NCBI RefSeq assembly: GCF_032583975.1
Contig: NZ_JAWHTF010000002.1
Length of the DNA stretch: 64,000 nt
Direction: 5' to 3' (one strand)
From: Gilvirhabdus luticola
Lineage (GTDB): Bacteria > Bacteroidota > Bacteroidia > Flavobacteriales > Flavobacteriaceae
The notes under the pieces were generated by a model. It had not been told where the DNA came from, did not search any database, and saw only the letters and a program-made list of their open reading frames with translations. Position 1 is the stretch's first letter; every line of letters begins with the position of its first letter. Below, piece after piece: positions 56,119 through 63,299 of the stretch. The position numbers were made by a program, and so were the translations under genes.

Positions 56119-57558
56119 TTAATATCTCTTTTCTGAAATAAACTCACCATTTTCATACCAGGCTTCGTAGGTTAGTTTTCCATCAAAATCCCATTCTTTA
56201 ATACTTTTTAATTCACCATGCTTATATGTTTCTTCTCTGGCTAACTGTCCATTGTCATGCCAATTTTTCCAAATGCCATCTTTAATACCATCTTTAAATA
56301 CGGCTTCTGAAATTAATTGTCCGTCATAATTCCACTCTTTCCAAACACCATCATCTTTACCATCTTTGTAGGCTTGTTCACTTTGTAATTGTCCATTGTC
56401 ATGCCAGCTTTTCCAAACGCCTTCTTTATCGGGGTAAACAAAGTTTCCTACGTATATACCTTCCTCTTCTACTTGTCCATTGTCATGCCAACTTCTCCTT
56501 ACCCCAAACATTTCACCTTCCTTATAGAACTTTTCCTCTTTTAATTGGCCATTATCATACCACTCTTTCCAAACACCTTCTGGCATATCATCTTTATACA
56601 CAACTTCCGTTTTCAATTGCCCATTATAATACCATTCTTGCCAATCGCCATCCTTCATACCATCCTTATATTCTGCTACTGAACTTATTTGCCCATCATA
56701 ATCCCAATTTTTCCAGACACCATTTTCTATCCCGTCCTTGAATTGTGCTACCTCTTTTAATTGCCCATTATCATGCCAAAATTTTGCAATGCCTTCTGGC
56801 TTACCTTCCACGTAGTTGACTTCAGACAATAATTGCCCATTATGATGCCATCCCTTCCAAACCCCAAACTTTTTACCATCCTTGTAATTACCTTCCAATT
56901 CAAGTTTTCCATTCTCAAAATATGCTTTCCAAGTGCTATCAATGATACCATCCAGGTAAGTGTATTCACGTAATAATTGTCCATTTTCATACCACATTTT
57001 AAAAACACCATTCGGTATACCTAGAATGAATGTTTCTTCCAGCAATAATTTTCCGTTATCATTATACCTTTTTTGAACATCATTCACATCCACATTATCA
57101 TCCTTAAAGGACTGTTCCTTTTTTAATTGTCCATTCTCATACCAATCTTTCCAGTTACCATTCGCAATGCCAACGTTGTATATTTTTTCAGATGCTAATT
57201 GCCCGTTCTCATGCCACTCTTTCCAAATACCATCACTTTTACCATCTTTAAATCTCAGTTCTTCTTTTAATTGCCCATTATCATACCACGTTTTCCAAAC
57301 TCCATCCGCTTTACCTCTTTCAAACGTTCCTTCTCTTTTTAATTGTCCATTATCATAATATTCATTGGCAACACCAGTAAAAGGTTTTTCTTCAAATAGA
57401 TACATCTGGTCATCAAATAAATCAGTAATTATCTCTAATTCGTTATAAGAAATACTTTTTGTTTGAGCATTAGCCTGATTATCTGCTATTACTAGAAAAG
57501 TTATAAATAATAACAAATTAAAATTGAGATGTGTTACCCTTCTTATATGTGACTTCAT
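56119..57558 (-). CDS. Secreted MORN-variant repeat protein, about 17 repeats
   Basis: This 479-residue protein has a signal peptide (about 1-32, ending NANAQ), then the same short N-terminal domain as its neighbour (SYNELEIITDLFDDQMYLFE, PFTGVAN). About 17 near-regular repeats of 24 residues follow, with core WHDNGQLxxExxYKDGxxDG, almost to the C-terminus. The array is much more uniform than in the downstream paralogue, which suggests recent expansion by unequal crossing-over. Its stop is 28 bp from the next start. There are no catalytic motifs. Surface or periplasmic binding is possible, but the function is unknown. Confidence 0.82.
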   Translation of the reverse strand: MKSHIRRVTHLNFNLLLFITFLVIADNQANAQTKSISYNELEIITDLFDDQMYLFEEKPFTGVANEYYDNGQLKREGTFERGKADGVWKTWYDNGQLKEELRFKDGKSDGIWKEWHENGQLASEKIYNVGIANGNWKDWYENGQLKKEQSFKDDNVDVNDVQKRYNDNGKLLLEETFILGIPNGVFKMWYENGQLLREYTYLDGIIDSTWKAYFENGKLELEGNYKDGKKFGVWKGWHHNGQLLSEVNYVEGKPEGIAKFWHDNGQLKEVAQFKDGIENGVWKNWDYDGQISSVAEYKDGMKDGDWQEWYYNGQLKTEVVYKDDMPEGVWKEWYDNGQLKEEKFYKEGEMFGVRRSWHDNGQVEEEGIYVGNFVYPDKEGVWKSWHDNGQLQSEQAYKDGKDDGVWKEWNYDGQLISEAVFKDGIKDGIWKNWHDNGQLAREETYKHGELKSIKEWDFDGKLTYEAWYENGEFISEKRY

Positions 57559-57609
57559 AAAGTGATTATTGTTTTGATGCGTAATATAAAAAATTAAGCA
57601 TAAAAAAAA

Positions 57610-57631
57610 GAGTAACCATTTCTGATTACTC
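57610..57631 (-). terminator. Terminator downstream of the tRNA remnant
   Basis: On the minus strand GAGTAATC and GGTTACTC pair (one U-G pair) over a 6-base loop and a run of eight T follows. No gene other than the tRNA remnant lies upstream on this strand, so it is probably the old tRNA terminator. Confidence 0.6.
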
Positions 57632-57637
57632 TCATTT

Positions 57638-57672
57638 TGTAGCAGGAACTGGACTCGAATTAGTGACCTTTG
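57638..57672 (-). pseudogene. Decayed 3' end of an initiator tRNA-Met gene
   Basis: The minus strand reads AAAGGTCACTAATTCGAGT followed by CCAGTTCCTGCTACA. This matches the variable loop, T arm and 3' acceptor strand of bacterial tRNA-fMet, which from memory is close to AAGGTCACTGGTTCGAGTCC then AGT-CCCGCTACA. The T stem is broken (ACTAA against CCAGT), and no 5' acceptor strand or D arm is present upstream. It is therefore a non-functional fragment, possibly an old attachment site. Confidence 0.55.
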
Positions 57673-57763
57673 AATTAGACACTCTATGTTTAAGTTTTAT
57701 TAGAAACATGATAAAATGTCATATTCAAAGGTCTAATACCCAAAGTCAATTTTAGTAATAGAT

Positions 57764-57777
57764 ATGATATATATCAT
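57764..57777 (+). promoter_or_regulatory. CRP/FNR-type box upstream of the 2-hydroxyacid dehydrogenase
   Basis: The sequence is ATGAT-ATAT-ATCAT, a perfect palindrome. Exactly 22 bp lie between it and TAATTTTA (57800-57807), a -7-like element. The same spacing recurs at the other boxes in this region. Confidence 0.65.
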
Positions 57778-57828
57778 TGTTCTTGTTTCAATATTCAAAT
57801 AATTTTAAAAACATAAAATCATAGAATC

Positions 57829-58836
57829 TTGAAAGTACTTGTATATAGTGCGAAGAATTTTGAAGTTCCTTATTTAGAAAAGGCTAATAGAAGAAAGCAT
57901 AAACTATCTTTTATAAAAGAATCTTTATCATCTGATTCTGTAATGAAAGCCATTGGATACGATGCTATATCGATATTTTCAGCAGATGAGGCTTGCTATA
58001 TTACTTTAGAAAAACTCAAAGATTTTGGAGTCAAATACATAACGCTGCGTTCTGTTGGTTATGATAATGTAAACCTATCTGCGGCTTCTAGGTTACATAT
58101 TAAAGTAGCTAATGTTCCTGATTATTCTCCTTATTCTGTTGCAGAACATGCAACAGGTTTATTATTAGCTCTTAATAGAAAACTAATTGAATCAAACCAT
58201 CGTGTTAAACATTATAATTTTGATCTTAATAATTTAATTGGTTTTGATTTAAACAATAAAACTGTAGGCATTATTGGTGCTGGTAAGATAGGAGGAGTAA
58301 TGACCAAAATAATGCATGGGTTTGGTTGTAATTTGCTGGGATATGATATTAAGGAAGATATGAATTTAAAAGAACAATTTGGTATGCAATACACTACCTT
58401 AAAGGAGTTATGTAAGTTGTCCGATGTTATTTCTCTACATGTTCCTTTAACTACTGATACCCATCAATTAATTAATGAAGATCTGATTTCAGAAATGAAA
58501 GAAGGTGTTATAATTATAAATACCGCTAGAGGCAATGTGATTAATACAGAACATGTAATTGATGGCTTAAAGCAAGGGAAGATAGGAGCTTTAGGTATTG
58601 ATGTCTTTGAGAATGAAAAAGGAATTTTCTTTAAAGATCATTCACATGAGATTATAAATGATGATTTACTGCTAAAGTTAAATACCATGCCAAATGTAAT
58701 TATTACCGGGCATCATGCTTTTTTAACTGAAGAGGCTTTAACAAATATTGCTGAAACTACATTCTATAATTTAGATTGTTGGAATGCAGGAAAAGAAACG
58801 GAAAACGAATTAACTGAAATAATTGAAGCCATTTAA
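57829..58836 (+). CDS. D-isomer-specific 2-hydroxyacid dehydrogenase (D-lactate dehydrogenase type)
   Basis: The 335-residue enzyme of the D-2-hydroxyacid dehydrogenase family reduces pyruvate-like 2-oxoacids with NADH. It has the D-LDH landmarks TLRSVGYDNVNL, VPDYSPYSVAEHATGLLLAL, the Rossmann motif VGIIGAGKIGG (about 146-156), catalytic Arg in NTARGNVIN, Glu in GIDVFENE and His in ITGHHAFLTEEAL. The start is TTG at 57829 (family-typical KVLVYSAKNF follows); no in-frame ATG precedes it. A palindromic FNR-type box lies 51 bp upstream, which fits a fermentation gene used at low oxygen. It is convergent with the L,D-transpeptidase gene, with 1 bp between stops. Confidence 0.9.
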   Translation: MKVLVYSAKNFEVPYLEKANRRKHKLSFIKESLSSDSVMKAIGYDAISIFSADEACYITLEKLKDFGVKYITLRSVGYDNVNLSAASRLHIKVANVPDYSPYSVAEHATGLLLALNRKLIESNHRVKHYNFDLNNLIGFDLNNKTVGIIGAGKIGGVMTKIMHGFGCNLLGYDIKEDMNLKEQFGMQYTTLKELCKLSDVISLHVPLTTDTHQLINEDLISEMKEGVIIINTARGNVINTEHVIDGLKQGKIGALGIDVFENEKGIFFKDHSHEIINDDLLLKLNTMPNVIITGHHAFLTEEALTNIAETTFYNLDCWNAGKETENELTEIIEAI

Positions 58837-58837
58837 C

Positions 58838-59779
58838 CTATCGACCTCTGTTATAAATATCCTTTAAAACTATTTGGTTCCCATTTTCATCAAAAACCTT
58901 TAAATCGTAGCGTATTCTAATTTTAGTATGAATTGGCGCATAATAGTAAATAACCCAGGCATCGGCTTCTTTAGTTCCTATACATCCATTAGAATATGCT
59001 TTTCCGAGTGTAATAGGGTTTGTTGTAGGATGAATTAGTTGTCCATTACGCAATCCATTTATTTCAGTTTCAATAAAAGGAATTTGAGGTAGCTTGGTCA
59101 CTTTATTATCGTCTCTTTTGGTAACAAAATATTGATGATTATTTACTGGATTAACATATCTTGGGTTTAGAACATAATTTACAATGTGACCTTTACCGGT
59201 TTTGGTTTTTAAATCTTGAATTCTGCCAGACATTTCTAAATATTTCTTTTCATTTCTTCCCACTCTTATGGGGAACTCATAAAGCTTAACAGAATCTTTG
59301 AGAATACGGAGTTTAAATTCAGGAATATTGATATCTATAATTGTTTTTTGAAACGAATTATGAATCTTTTTGGCAGTAGTAGAATCTGGAATAATTATAG
59401 ATGCTCCTTTTGGTAATACAATCATTTTCTTTTGATCATAAACAAATGAATCACGTATTATCATTCTATAATAATCGGTGCTTTGAAGTGTATCAATGAT
59501 CCAGGGATTAGCTCTCACAATCAAGTGTTCAGTCAATTTATAAGGCGTATAGGAATCATGCCTGTTTGCCAATGAATCCATAAATTGAAAATAATTTTCA
59601 ATAGTTACTGCCCTTCTAATCAAAATCCGGTTTACTATCGAATCATGATAGTAAACTTGACTTGAAAACATTGTATTTTTTGTTAAAGACAATGTGTTTC
59701 TACTCTCAAAACTTGAGCCAACGAATACTGTTAATAATATTATTATAAAAGCAAATATTAGCTGTATTAATCTTTTCAC
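58838..59779 (-). CDS. L,D-transpeptidase (YkuD family)
   Basis: This 313-residue protein has an N-terminal signal or membrane helix (about 1-22). A helical region comes next, then a YkuD domain (about 165-300): INIPEFKLRILKDSVKLYEF, FPIRVGRN, LIHPTTNPITLGKAYSNGC with catalytic His and Cys, and GTKEADAWVIYYYAPIHTKI. The motif reads H..., S-x-GC-I, as in functional enzymes. It would make or remodel 3-3 or protein crosslinks in peptidoglycan. Its start overlaps the stop of the CBS gene by 4 bp, so the two are translationally coupled and controlled from the divergent FNR-type promoter at 60.26 kb. Confidence 0.87.
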   Translation of the reverse strand: MKRLIQLIFAFIIILLTVFVGSSFESRNTLSLTKNTMFSSQVYYHDSIVNRILIRRAVTIENYFQFMDSLANRHDSYTPYKLTEHLIVRANPWIIDTLQSTDYYRMIIRDSFVYDQKKMIVLPKGASIIIPDSTTAKKIHNSFQKTIIDINIPEFKLRILKDSVKLYEFPIRVGRNEKKYLEMSGRIQDLKTKTGKGHIVNYVLNPRYVNPVNNHQYFVTKRDDNKVTKLPQIPFIETEINGLRNGQLIHPTTNPITLGKAYSNGCIGTKEADAWVIYYYAPIHTKIRIRYDLKVFDENGNQIVLKDIYNRGR

Positions 59780-60195
59780 TTAACAAGTGTTTTAGTTTTG
59801 TTTAGAAAATACTTAATAATGTCAGCAGTCGATACAATGCCAACTATATTATCGTTTTCTAAAACAGGAACTGCATGGTAATTTCCTTCTGCCAAAACTT
59901 TAGAAACATCACTAATGGTAGAATTAGTAGTTAAATAAAACGGATTTTGAGTCATTATATCTTTAACCTTTAACTCATTATATACCTTATTATCATCACT
60001 AATACCTGCTCCAGAAATATTATACATAAAGTCTATTAGACTAACCATACCAACTAATTTTCCATGCTCTTCAACTGGTATATGGTGATGAAAATTTTGC
60101 TTTTCATAAATGTGTTTTACATCTAGAAGGTATTGCTCTGGTTTCACGCAAACCACGTTCTTTGTCATTACTTCGACTATCGAATTAGTTCTCAT
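59776..60195 (-). CDS. Two-CBS-domain protein
   Basis: This 139-residue protein consists of two CBS motifs: about 8-62 (VMTKNVVCVKPEQYLLDVKH, HHIPVEEHGKLVGMVSLID) and about 78-134 (DIMTQNPFYLTTNSTISDVS, HAVPVLENDNIVGIVSTADI). A pair forms one Bateman module that usually binds adenine nucleotides and signals energy status. There is no attached catalytic domain. It is the first gene of a unit with the L,D-transpeptidase (4-bp overlap). A palindromic box (60257-60270) with TAATTTTA on the minus strand at 60227-60234 lies upstream at the regular 22-bp spacing. Confidence 0.9.
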   Translation of the reverse strand: MRTNSIVEVMTKNVVCVKPEQYLLDVKHIYEKQNFHHHIPVEEHGKLVGMVSLIDFMYNISGAGISDDNKVYNELKVKDIMTQNPFYLTTNSTISDVSKVLAEGNYHAVPVLENDNIVGIVSTADIIKYFLNKTKTLVK

Positions 60196-60256
60196 GTTAT
60201 TAATGTTTTATTCTAAATAATATATTTAAAATTAAGGCTTTATTAAATTCCTATAT

Positions 60257-60270
60257 ATGATTAATATCAT
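60257..60270. promoter_or_regulatory. CRP/FNR-type box shared by divergent promoters
   Basis: The sequence is ATGAT-TAAT-ATCAT. At 22 bp on the right is TACATTTA (60293-60300) for the phasin-like gene. At 22 bp on the left, on the minus strand, is TAATTTTA (60227-60234) for the CBS gene. One site thus sits at the same place relative to both promoters. Confidence 0.7.
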
Positions 60271-60327
60271 ATTAAAAAAAAGTGCTTTTTAATACATTTA
60301 TTATTAGTTTAAGTTAAATACATTTTT

Positions 60328-60696
60328 ATGAAAACTAAAACCATTTTAGAGCTGCTCACTTTAAGTTCTAGTCTTTATTATATAGTTAGAGATCATCAAT
60401 TATTAGATAAAATAAATCAGTATTCAGAAAAAGGAAAAGATAATATTAATAGGATTTTATCAGAGTCTCAATTGGATGAGAATGGGAACGAATTGGAGTT
60501 TATAGACAAAATAATTTTGAAAACTCATGAATTAAAAGAAGAACTTGACGAAAAAGTTGAAGAATTAGTAGTAAAATTTTACAAAAAAATAAATGTAGCT
60601 CATTTAGATGAAATTAAAGCTCTAAATGAAAAAATCGATAACCTAGAAGCAACAGTAGCGCTAATAGAAGCACGATTAAATAAATTGGAAGCATAA
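60328..60696 (+). CDS. Phasin-like coiled-coil protein
   Basis: This 122-residue protein has no signal peptide. It begins MKTKTILELLTLSSSLYYIV, then has amphipathic helices with a flexible middle (LSESQLDENGNELE). It ends in a heptad-type coil, LNEKIDNLEATVALIEARLN (about 99-118). That end resembles phasin-superfamily and YqfA-like helical proteins encoded next to ubiB in several bacteria. It lies 7 bp before the UbiB-type gene and is transcribed with it from an FNR-type promoter. Phasins coat polymer or lipid granules, but whether this one does is not known. Confidence 0.68.
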   Translation: MKTKTILELLTLSSSLYYIVRDHQLLDKINQYSEKGKDNINRILSESQLDENGNELEFIDKIILKTHELKEELDEKVEELVVKFYKKINVAHLDEIKALNEKIDNLEATVALIEARLNKLEA

Positions 60697-60703
60697 TAAA
60701 GCA

Positions 60704-62407
60704 ATGGGGATTATAGCAGGCATTGGAAAGAACTTTAGATCTATCTCCAGATATAACCAAATACTTAAAGTCCTGATAAAATATGGTTTTGAAGATTTTG
60801 TTGATTATCTGGAGGAGAATAAAAAATACGTTTTTTTACAAAAATTAATTCCTAAAGCGTCTAGAAAACATGCAACACAATTCAGCAAATGGGCAAAAAT
60901 GAGATTGGTATGCGAAGAATTGGGCCCTACGTTTGTTAAGTTTGGACAAATTTTGAGCAACAGACCAGATTTAATTCCTCTTGAGCTAGCATTAGAATTA
61001 GAAAAACTTCATGACAATGTGCCTCCAATGCCTGAAGATGTTGCCAAACAAATTGTAGAATCAGAGCTAAATGATACAGTAGAAAATTTATTTGCGTGGT
61101 TTGAACCTACACCTTTTGCATCAGCTTCGATAGCACAAGTCCATAGAGTAACCTTGCATTCTGGTAAACGTGTTGCACTTAAAATTCAGCGCGCAGGAAT
61201 TCATGAAATTATTGAAGAAGACATTAAGGCAATGTACAGAATTGCGGAGATTTTAGAACAAAGATTGCCTTCCTTAAAAAGTTTTGACCCTGTTGGACTG
61301 GTTAATAATTTTGAGATTTCTATTTTAAAAGAGATTGATTTTATAAATGAATCTATTAATGTTCAAAGGTTTTATAATAATCTAGAAAATGACTATTCTT
61401 TAGATCAATTTGCCGAAGCTCCAAAGGTTTACCCTACTCTTACTACAACAAAAGTTTTAGCTTTAGAATTTATTACTGGAATTAAAATAAATCAAATTGA
61501 GGAGTTAATTGCTAAAGATATTGATACTAAAGTCATTGCTAGACGACTTGCTATCAGTTATTTTAAGCAAATTTTTGAATATGGTTTCTTTCATGCTGAT
61601 CCACATCCTGGGAATTTATTAGTACTCCCAAACAACCATATTTGTTATTTAGATTTTGGTATGATGGGAAGCATGCTCCCGAGAGATATTTCGATTTTTG
61701 GGAAATTATTTATATCTATTACTAACAAGGATGTCAAAAATGTAATTAAAACCTTACAGCAATTATCAAATAATGCACCTATCCCCAGTATGAGAGATTT
61801 GGAGTTTGATATCAATGAATTTGTAGAAAAATATTATGTAAGAGAAATTCATGAAAATGAAATGAGTACGATTTTACTTGAACTAAAAGATATTATTATT
61901 AATCATGGTTTAAAAGTACCCACATACTTTTTTCTTTTTGCTAGATCCTTAGTAACTCTTGAAGGTGTTATTAGTAAACTAGATCCAAAATTGGAACAAT
62001 TTGAAATTGTAAAACCGTATTTAAGAAAAAGTGTAATCAAAAAATACAACCCAATAAAAATAGGGAACAAAGTTGTTAATTCTATTGTAGAAATCACAGA
62101 TTATATGGAAGAATTTCCGTCAGATTTGAAAAATGCGATACGAAAAATTAATACAGGTAGGGTTAAAGTTGATTTAACACATAAAGGCGTAGACCCAATG
62201 TTACACACCCTACAAAGAATTACAAAACAATTAATTGCAGCTTTTATTATGGTAGCTCTTATTATTGGAGCCTCTTTATTTATTGTTTTTGAAATTGGTT
62301 CTCTTTGGAATGGTATTTCGGTATTAGGTATGGCGAGTTTCACATTGGCTGTAATTCTCGGTTTCGGCATGATTAAAAACATAAATAAAGGAACCTATAA
62401 ATATTAG
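60704..62407 (+). CDS. ABC1/AarF (UbiB-type) atypical kinase
   Basis: This 567-residue protein is of the ABC1/ADCK/UbiB family, atypical protein-kinase-like ATPases linked to quinone synthesis and lipid handling. Visible are the family-defining KFGQ motif (about 79-82, in FVKFGQILSNRPD), the alanine-rich loop ASIAQVH (about 141-147), the Lys of VALKIQR (about 160), the catalytic loop HADPHPGNLLV and the metal-binding DFG in YLDFGMMG. Two C-terminal membrane helices follow (about 511-532 and 538-558). It is cotranscribed with the phasin-like gene. A bidirectional terminator follows. The exact substrate is unknown. Confidence 0.92.
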   Translation: MGIIAGIGKNFRSISRYNQILKVLIKYGFEDFVDYLEENKKYVFLQKLIPKASRKHATQFSKWAKMRLVCEELGPTFVKFGQILSNRPDLIPLELALELEKLHDNVPPMPEDVAKQIVESELNDTVENLFAWFEPTPFASASIAQVHRVTLHSGKRVALKIQRAGIHEIIEEDIKAMYRIAEILEQRLPSLKSFDPVGLVNNFEISILKEIDFINESINVQRFYNNLENDYSLDQFAEAPKVYPTLTTTKVLALEFITGIKINQIEELIAKDIDTKVIARRLAISYFKQIFEYGFFHADPHPGNLLVLPNNHICYLDFGMMGSMLPRDISIFGKLFISITNKDVKNVIKTLQQLSNNAPIPSMRDLEFDINEFVEKYYVREIHENEMSTILLELKDIIINHGLKVPTYFFLFARSLVTLEGVISKLDPKLEQFEIVKPYLRKSVIKKYNPIKIGNKVVNSIVEITDYMEEFPSDLKNAIRKINTGRVKVDLTHKGVDPMLHTLQRITKQLIAAFIMVALIIGASLFIVFEIGSLWNGISVLGMASFTLAVILGFGMIKNINKGTYKY

Positions 62408-62440
62408 CTTTCCAATGTAATATATAGTTTAGTCAAAAAG

Positions 62441-62472
62441 AAAAGCACACTAACTAGTATGAGTGTGCTTTT
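62441..62472. terminator. Bidirectional terminator between convergent genes
   Basis: AAAAGCACACT (62441-62451) and AGTGTGCTTTT (62462-62472) form a perfect 11-bp stem with a 10-base loop, flanked by A- and T-rich tracts. It serves the UbiB-type gene and the facing coiled-coil gene. Confidence 0.8.
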
Positions 62473-62485
62473 TAAAATTTAGGAT

Positions 62486-63091
62486 TTAAGGTTTAGAAAA
62501 TGCTTTTTTAAAATGACTGAAAGCTTCGGAAATTTCACTTTGAAAATGTTCTAATTTCGTTTCTTCTTCTTTCTTTTTTCCATATTTCTCTTTTATCTTT
62601 TCTATAAAGGTATGAAAGTCCTTTTTTCCTTTTTCAAAAGTATCTTTTGCCTCATGCTTTTCTTTATCAAACTTTTGCTCTAAAATTTCTAATTGAATTT
62701 TAAATTGCTCTATTTCAATAAGTGTTAAAGCATACATTCTATTTAGCGTTTCGTTGGCCTTAATTTTTACCTCAATATCGTGTAAAGTTAAAAGTAATTG
62801 TTTTTTTTGTTTTTTAAATACCTCTTTAGTCTCTGCTTTTCCTAATGCTAATTGTACTCGTAGCTCGTCAAATTTGGCATTAAGCTCATCTATCTTCTCT
62901 TTAACTCCTTTTATTTTAAACTCGCTGTCGTGTACAAATAAGTTAAATTTCTTTTTAACTTCTTCAAACTTATCTTGTGCTTCAGCTTTTCCCAAAGCAG
63001 CTTGCACTCGAAACTCCTCTATCTCGGTGGCTGTTTTTCTAAGTGATCCAATCACTTTATCCACAAATTGTAGGTCTTCCTTTTTTTTCAT
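62486..63091 (-). CDS. Soluble helical protein with three internal repeats
   Basis: From the ATG at 63091 (MKKKEDLQFVDKVIGSLRK) it has 201 residues; an upstream in-frame ATG gives an unlikely Cys-rich leader. Almost all of it is charged amphipathic helix. Three related units of about 40 residues can be seen: EEFRVQAALGKAEAQDKFEE, DELRVQLALGKAETKEVFKK and EQFKIQLEILEQKFDKEKHE, each followed by a segment like FNLFVHDSEFKIK. This periodicity recalls apolipoprotein-like or phasin-like lipid-surface proteins. A palindromic FNR-type box lies 53 bp upstream of the start. I do not recognise a named family. Confidence 0.7.
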   Translation of the reverse strand: MKKKEDLQFVDKVIGSLRKTATEIEEFRVQAALGKAEAQDKFEEVKKKFNLFVHDSEFKIKGVKEKIDELNAKFDELRVQLALGKAETKEVFKKQKKQLLLTLHDIEVKIKANETLNRMYALTLIEIEQFKIQLEILEQKFDKEKHEAKDTFEKGKKDFHTFIEKIKEKYGKKKEEETKLEHFQSEISEAFSHFKKAFSKP

Positions 63092-63144
63092 GACTTCTAT
63101 TTTTATAATGTAATTAAATGTCAAAATAAAACAACAAATACACA

Positions 63145-63158
63145 ATGATAAATATCAG
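63145..63158 (-). promoter_or_regulatory. CRP/FNR-type box upstream of the helical repeat gene
   Basis: The sequence is ATGAT-AAAT-ATCAG, one mismatch from the palindrome. At 22 bp on the minus strand is GACATTTA (63115-63122), one base off the -7 pattern seen at the other boxes. Confidence 0.55.
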
Positions 63159-63233
63159 TTTTAAACCCATTTCGACAGGCTTTTGAAGATATATTCTAAA
63201 CATAGCAAAATACCAATTTACAATTATGATGAG

Positions 63234-63247
63234 ATGATTAATATCAT
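63234..63247 (+). promoter_or_regulatory. CRP/FNR-type box upstream of the MlaE-type gene
   Basis: The sequence is ATGAT-TAAT-ATCAT, identical in all 14 bases to the box at 60257. It is 22 bp from TACATTTG at 63270-63277. Its centre would fall near -42 if transcription starts about 6 bases past that element, the class II activator position. Confidence 0.7.
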
Positions 63248-63269
63248 TTTATTCATCAACCATTTCCTA

Positions 63270-63277
63270 TACATTTG
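63270..63277 (+). promoter_or_regulatory. -7 promoter element of the MlaE-type gene
   Basis: TACATTTG fits TAnnTTTG exactly, 22 bp upstream of the ATG at 63300 and at the fixed distance from the palindromic box. Confidence 0.6.
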
Positions 63278-63299
63278 ATAAGATTGTTAAGAATTTAAC

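Noticed and set aside
53746..57558. Toxin-antitoxin system (YwqK-type label)
   Set aside because: All three proteins have signal peptides, and no toxin-like gene is adjacent.
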